Origin: Bathymodiolus brooksi
Lineage: Eukaryota > Mollusca > Bivalvia > Mytilida > Modiolidae
Assembly (NCBI GenBank): GCA_963680875.1
Contig: OY804579.1
Coordinates: 57,611,718 to 57,675,717, forward strand
Length of the DNA stretch: 64,000 nt
Direction of reading: 5' to 3'
The stretch's first letter is position 1; each line of letters begins with the position of its first letter. Below are positions 40,801 through 43,800 of this stretch, in pieces. The translations under genes and the position numbers were made by a program. The notes under the pieces are model-generated. The model was not told the origin of the DNA. It saw only the letters and a list, made by a program, of their open reading frames with translations, and made no database searches.

Positions 40801-43800
40801 TGCACAGAAATGTTATAATTCTATTTTGAGTAATTAATTGAAAGTTAGCAATTCTTGAGCTATATTTTAGCTATCAGTTTATTTGGCAGTGGATATCTAA
40901 TGACCTTCTGTAAATATCTGGGAGACTTCAATTGCTAGATAAGTTAAACATAAACAAGTACCTTGATTGGTAAAGGTATAACAGTTATTAAAGAGAATAG
41001 ACAATGAACCAACCTTACCAATAAACCACCACTTGTTTGGTAAAAGGAAAGTGGTTATTGTAGACCATCAACCACTTTCATCAAAAGACCACCACTTGTT
41101 TGGTAAAAGGAAAGTGGTTATTGTAGACCATCAACCACTTTCATCAATAGACCACCACTTGTTTGGTAAAAGGAAAGTGGTTATTGTAGACCATCAACCA
41201 CTTTCATCAAAAGACCACCACTTGTTTGGTAAAAGGAAAGTGGTTATTGTAGATCATCAACCACTTTCATCAATAGACCACCACTTGTTTGGTAAACGTA
41301 TAGTGGTTATTATAGTCAATCAACCATCCTAACCAATAGACCATCACTTGAACCAATGGACCTTGTTAATATTCTTTGTTTACTTTTTCAGATAAAAACA
41401 TTAGGCCCCTGTAGAGATTTATATGATAATATACAAAAAATATCAGATGCCTTCTGTGTAACAGTGTTAGATCCATTGGTAAGTAACACATCATACATAC
41501 TCACATTTGTGCTACTAGATATAGTAGTCTCCTCATATAAGACCACTCCCACCACAGGACACTTCTCTTATCAGGCCAAATTTCAGATGAATTAAGTAAG
41601 TAAAATACAACTAGATTGTTTCTGTCTAGAGAAGACATCCCTCTTATAAGGCCACATTTTCATTGTAGAAGTGGAGGCCTTTTAAAAAGGGCACTACTGT
41701 ATATATATTGTCCCCTCAAGAAAGGCCACCCCTCTTATAAGGCCACATTTTCATTGTAGAAGTGGAGGCCTTTTAAAAAGGGCACTACTGTATATATATT
41801 GTCCCCTCAAGAAAGGCCACCCCTCTTATAAGGCCACATTTTCATTGTAGAAGTGGAGGTCCCCTCAAGAAAGGCCACCCCTCTTATAAGGCCACATTTT
41901 CATTGTAGAAGAGGCAGCCTTATAAGAGGGCACTACTGTATATATATTGTCCCCTCAAGAATGGCCACCCCTCTTATAAGGCCACATTTTCATTGTAGAA
42001 GTGGAGGCCTTATAAGAGGGCACTACTGTATATATATTGTCCCCTCAAGAATGGCCACCCCTCTTATAAGGCCACATTTTCATTGTAGAAGAGGCAGCCT
42101 TATAAGAGGGCACTACTGTATATATATTGTCCCCTCAAGAATGGCCACCCCTCTTATAAGGCCACATTTTCATTGTAGAAGAGGCAGCCTTATAAGAGGG
42201 CACTACTGTATATATATTGTCCCCTCAAGAATGGCCACCCCTCTTATAAGGCCACATTTTCATTGTAGAAGAGGCAGCCTTATAAGAGGGCACTACTGTA
42301 TATATATTGTCCCCTCAAGAATGGCCACCCCTCTTATAAGGCCACATTTTCATTGTAGAAGTGGAGGCCTTATAAGAGGGCACTACTGTATATATATATT
42401 GTCCCCTCAAGAATGGCCACCCCTCTTATAAGGCCACATTTTCATTGTAGAAGAGGCAGCCTTATAAGAGGGCACTACTGTAGTAGCAAAACCATTTGAT
42501 TACCTTACTACTGGTAGCTTGAGATTTGGTTTATGGTGTTTAAGGCCACTTTCAACAATATTTTAGTTATATCGGGGTGGTCAGTTTATCGGTGGAGGAA
42601 ACAGGAGTACCTGGAGGAAACCACTGACCTGTTGCAAGTCACTGACAAACTTTATCACATAATGTTGTATCGAGTACACCTCACCTGAGCGGGGTTCAAA
42701 CTCACAATGTTTGTGGTGATAGGCACTGATTGCATAGGTAATTGTAAATCCAACTACCGTACCATCACGATCACTATGGCCTCTGTTATTTTATAACGTT
42801 TGCTTTTAAATAAGTATTTTTGACAAAAACAAGCATTTTGTCTCAACATGTGTAATTATCATGTAACTCAAATATTTATGGCGGTTTAATGATGCGATTA
42901 TAATTGTTGTCTGAAACCTTTTTCTGTTAACAAATGTTTTTGTGGATGGCTTAAATGTAATTCAAGTAAGATTATGTTAATCTATTTTAATTTTCATATT
43001 ACCAATAAAACTGACCGCCATGTTATACCGGTAACTGAAATATTGTTAAAAGTGGCGTCGAAGACCATATTATTTTATCAATACTTATATCAAAATACTG
43101 TATAAGAAATAGAGATTAACTGCAGTTATGAAAGTCTTGACTGACTTATCGCTAGTATCACTGCGATTCTGATTGGATGAGGTGTCATAATGTTTGTCAA
43201 GACCTTCATAACTTAATTTTATCGATAACATCACAGTGACTGATCATTTCAGTATCAGAGCAAGTTTGTTGATACAGACAATATCTTTCAGTGAGATAAA
43301 AGGGAACTGTTTATTTCAATAATAGATATATTTTATACTTCATGTCATAATTGAAACACTGACTACTGGGTGAATGTTACCCTTGGGGACTTGTAGTCCA
43401 GAAACAAAGGTATGATTGGTTTCGGTTAATGGTGTTTAACATCACTTTCAACAATATTTCAGTTAAATAGTGATGGTCAGTTTTATTGGTGGAGGAAACC
43501 GGAATGCCCGGAGAAAAGCAACGACCTGTCGCAAGTCACTGACAAACTTTATCACATAATGTTGTATCGAGTACACCTCACAATGAATGTGATTTGAACT
43601 TCAGTGGTGATAGGCACTGATTGCGTAGGAAGTTGTAAAACCAACTACCATACGACCACGATGGCCCCCTAATAATAATAATGTAGATATCTAATGTAGT
43701 ACATATTTAATGTTGATCATTTCTTTTTAGCATTATTATTGTTGGTTTTCTTCCAGAATTCCATATGGTTTGGTTTAGGTTGGGGTCTGGCCTTCTTCAT

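Noticed and set aside
41033..41332. 99-codon frame with [14 protein letters not shown] repeats
   Set aside because: A 63-bp minisatellite (21 codons) with no stop by chance; intronic.
41853..42431. 192-codon frame with [15 protein letters not shown] repeats
   Set aside because: A 90-bp tandem in a MITE; the period is a multiple of three, so the frame stays open by chance.
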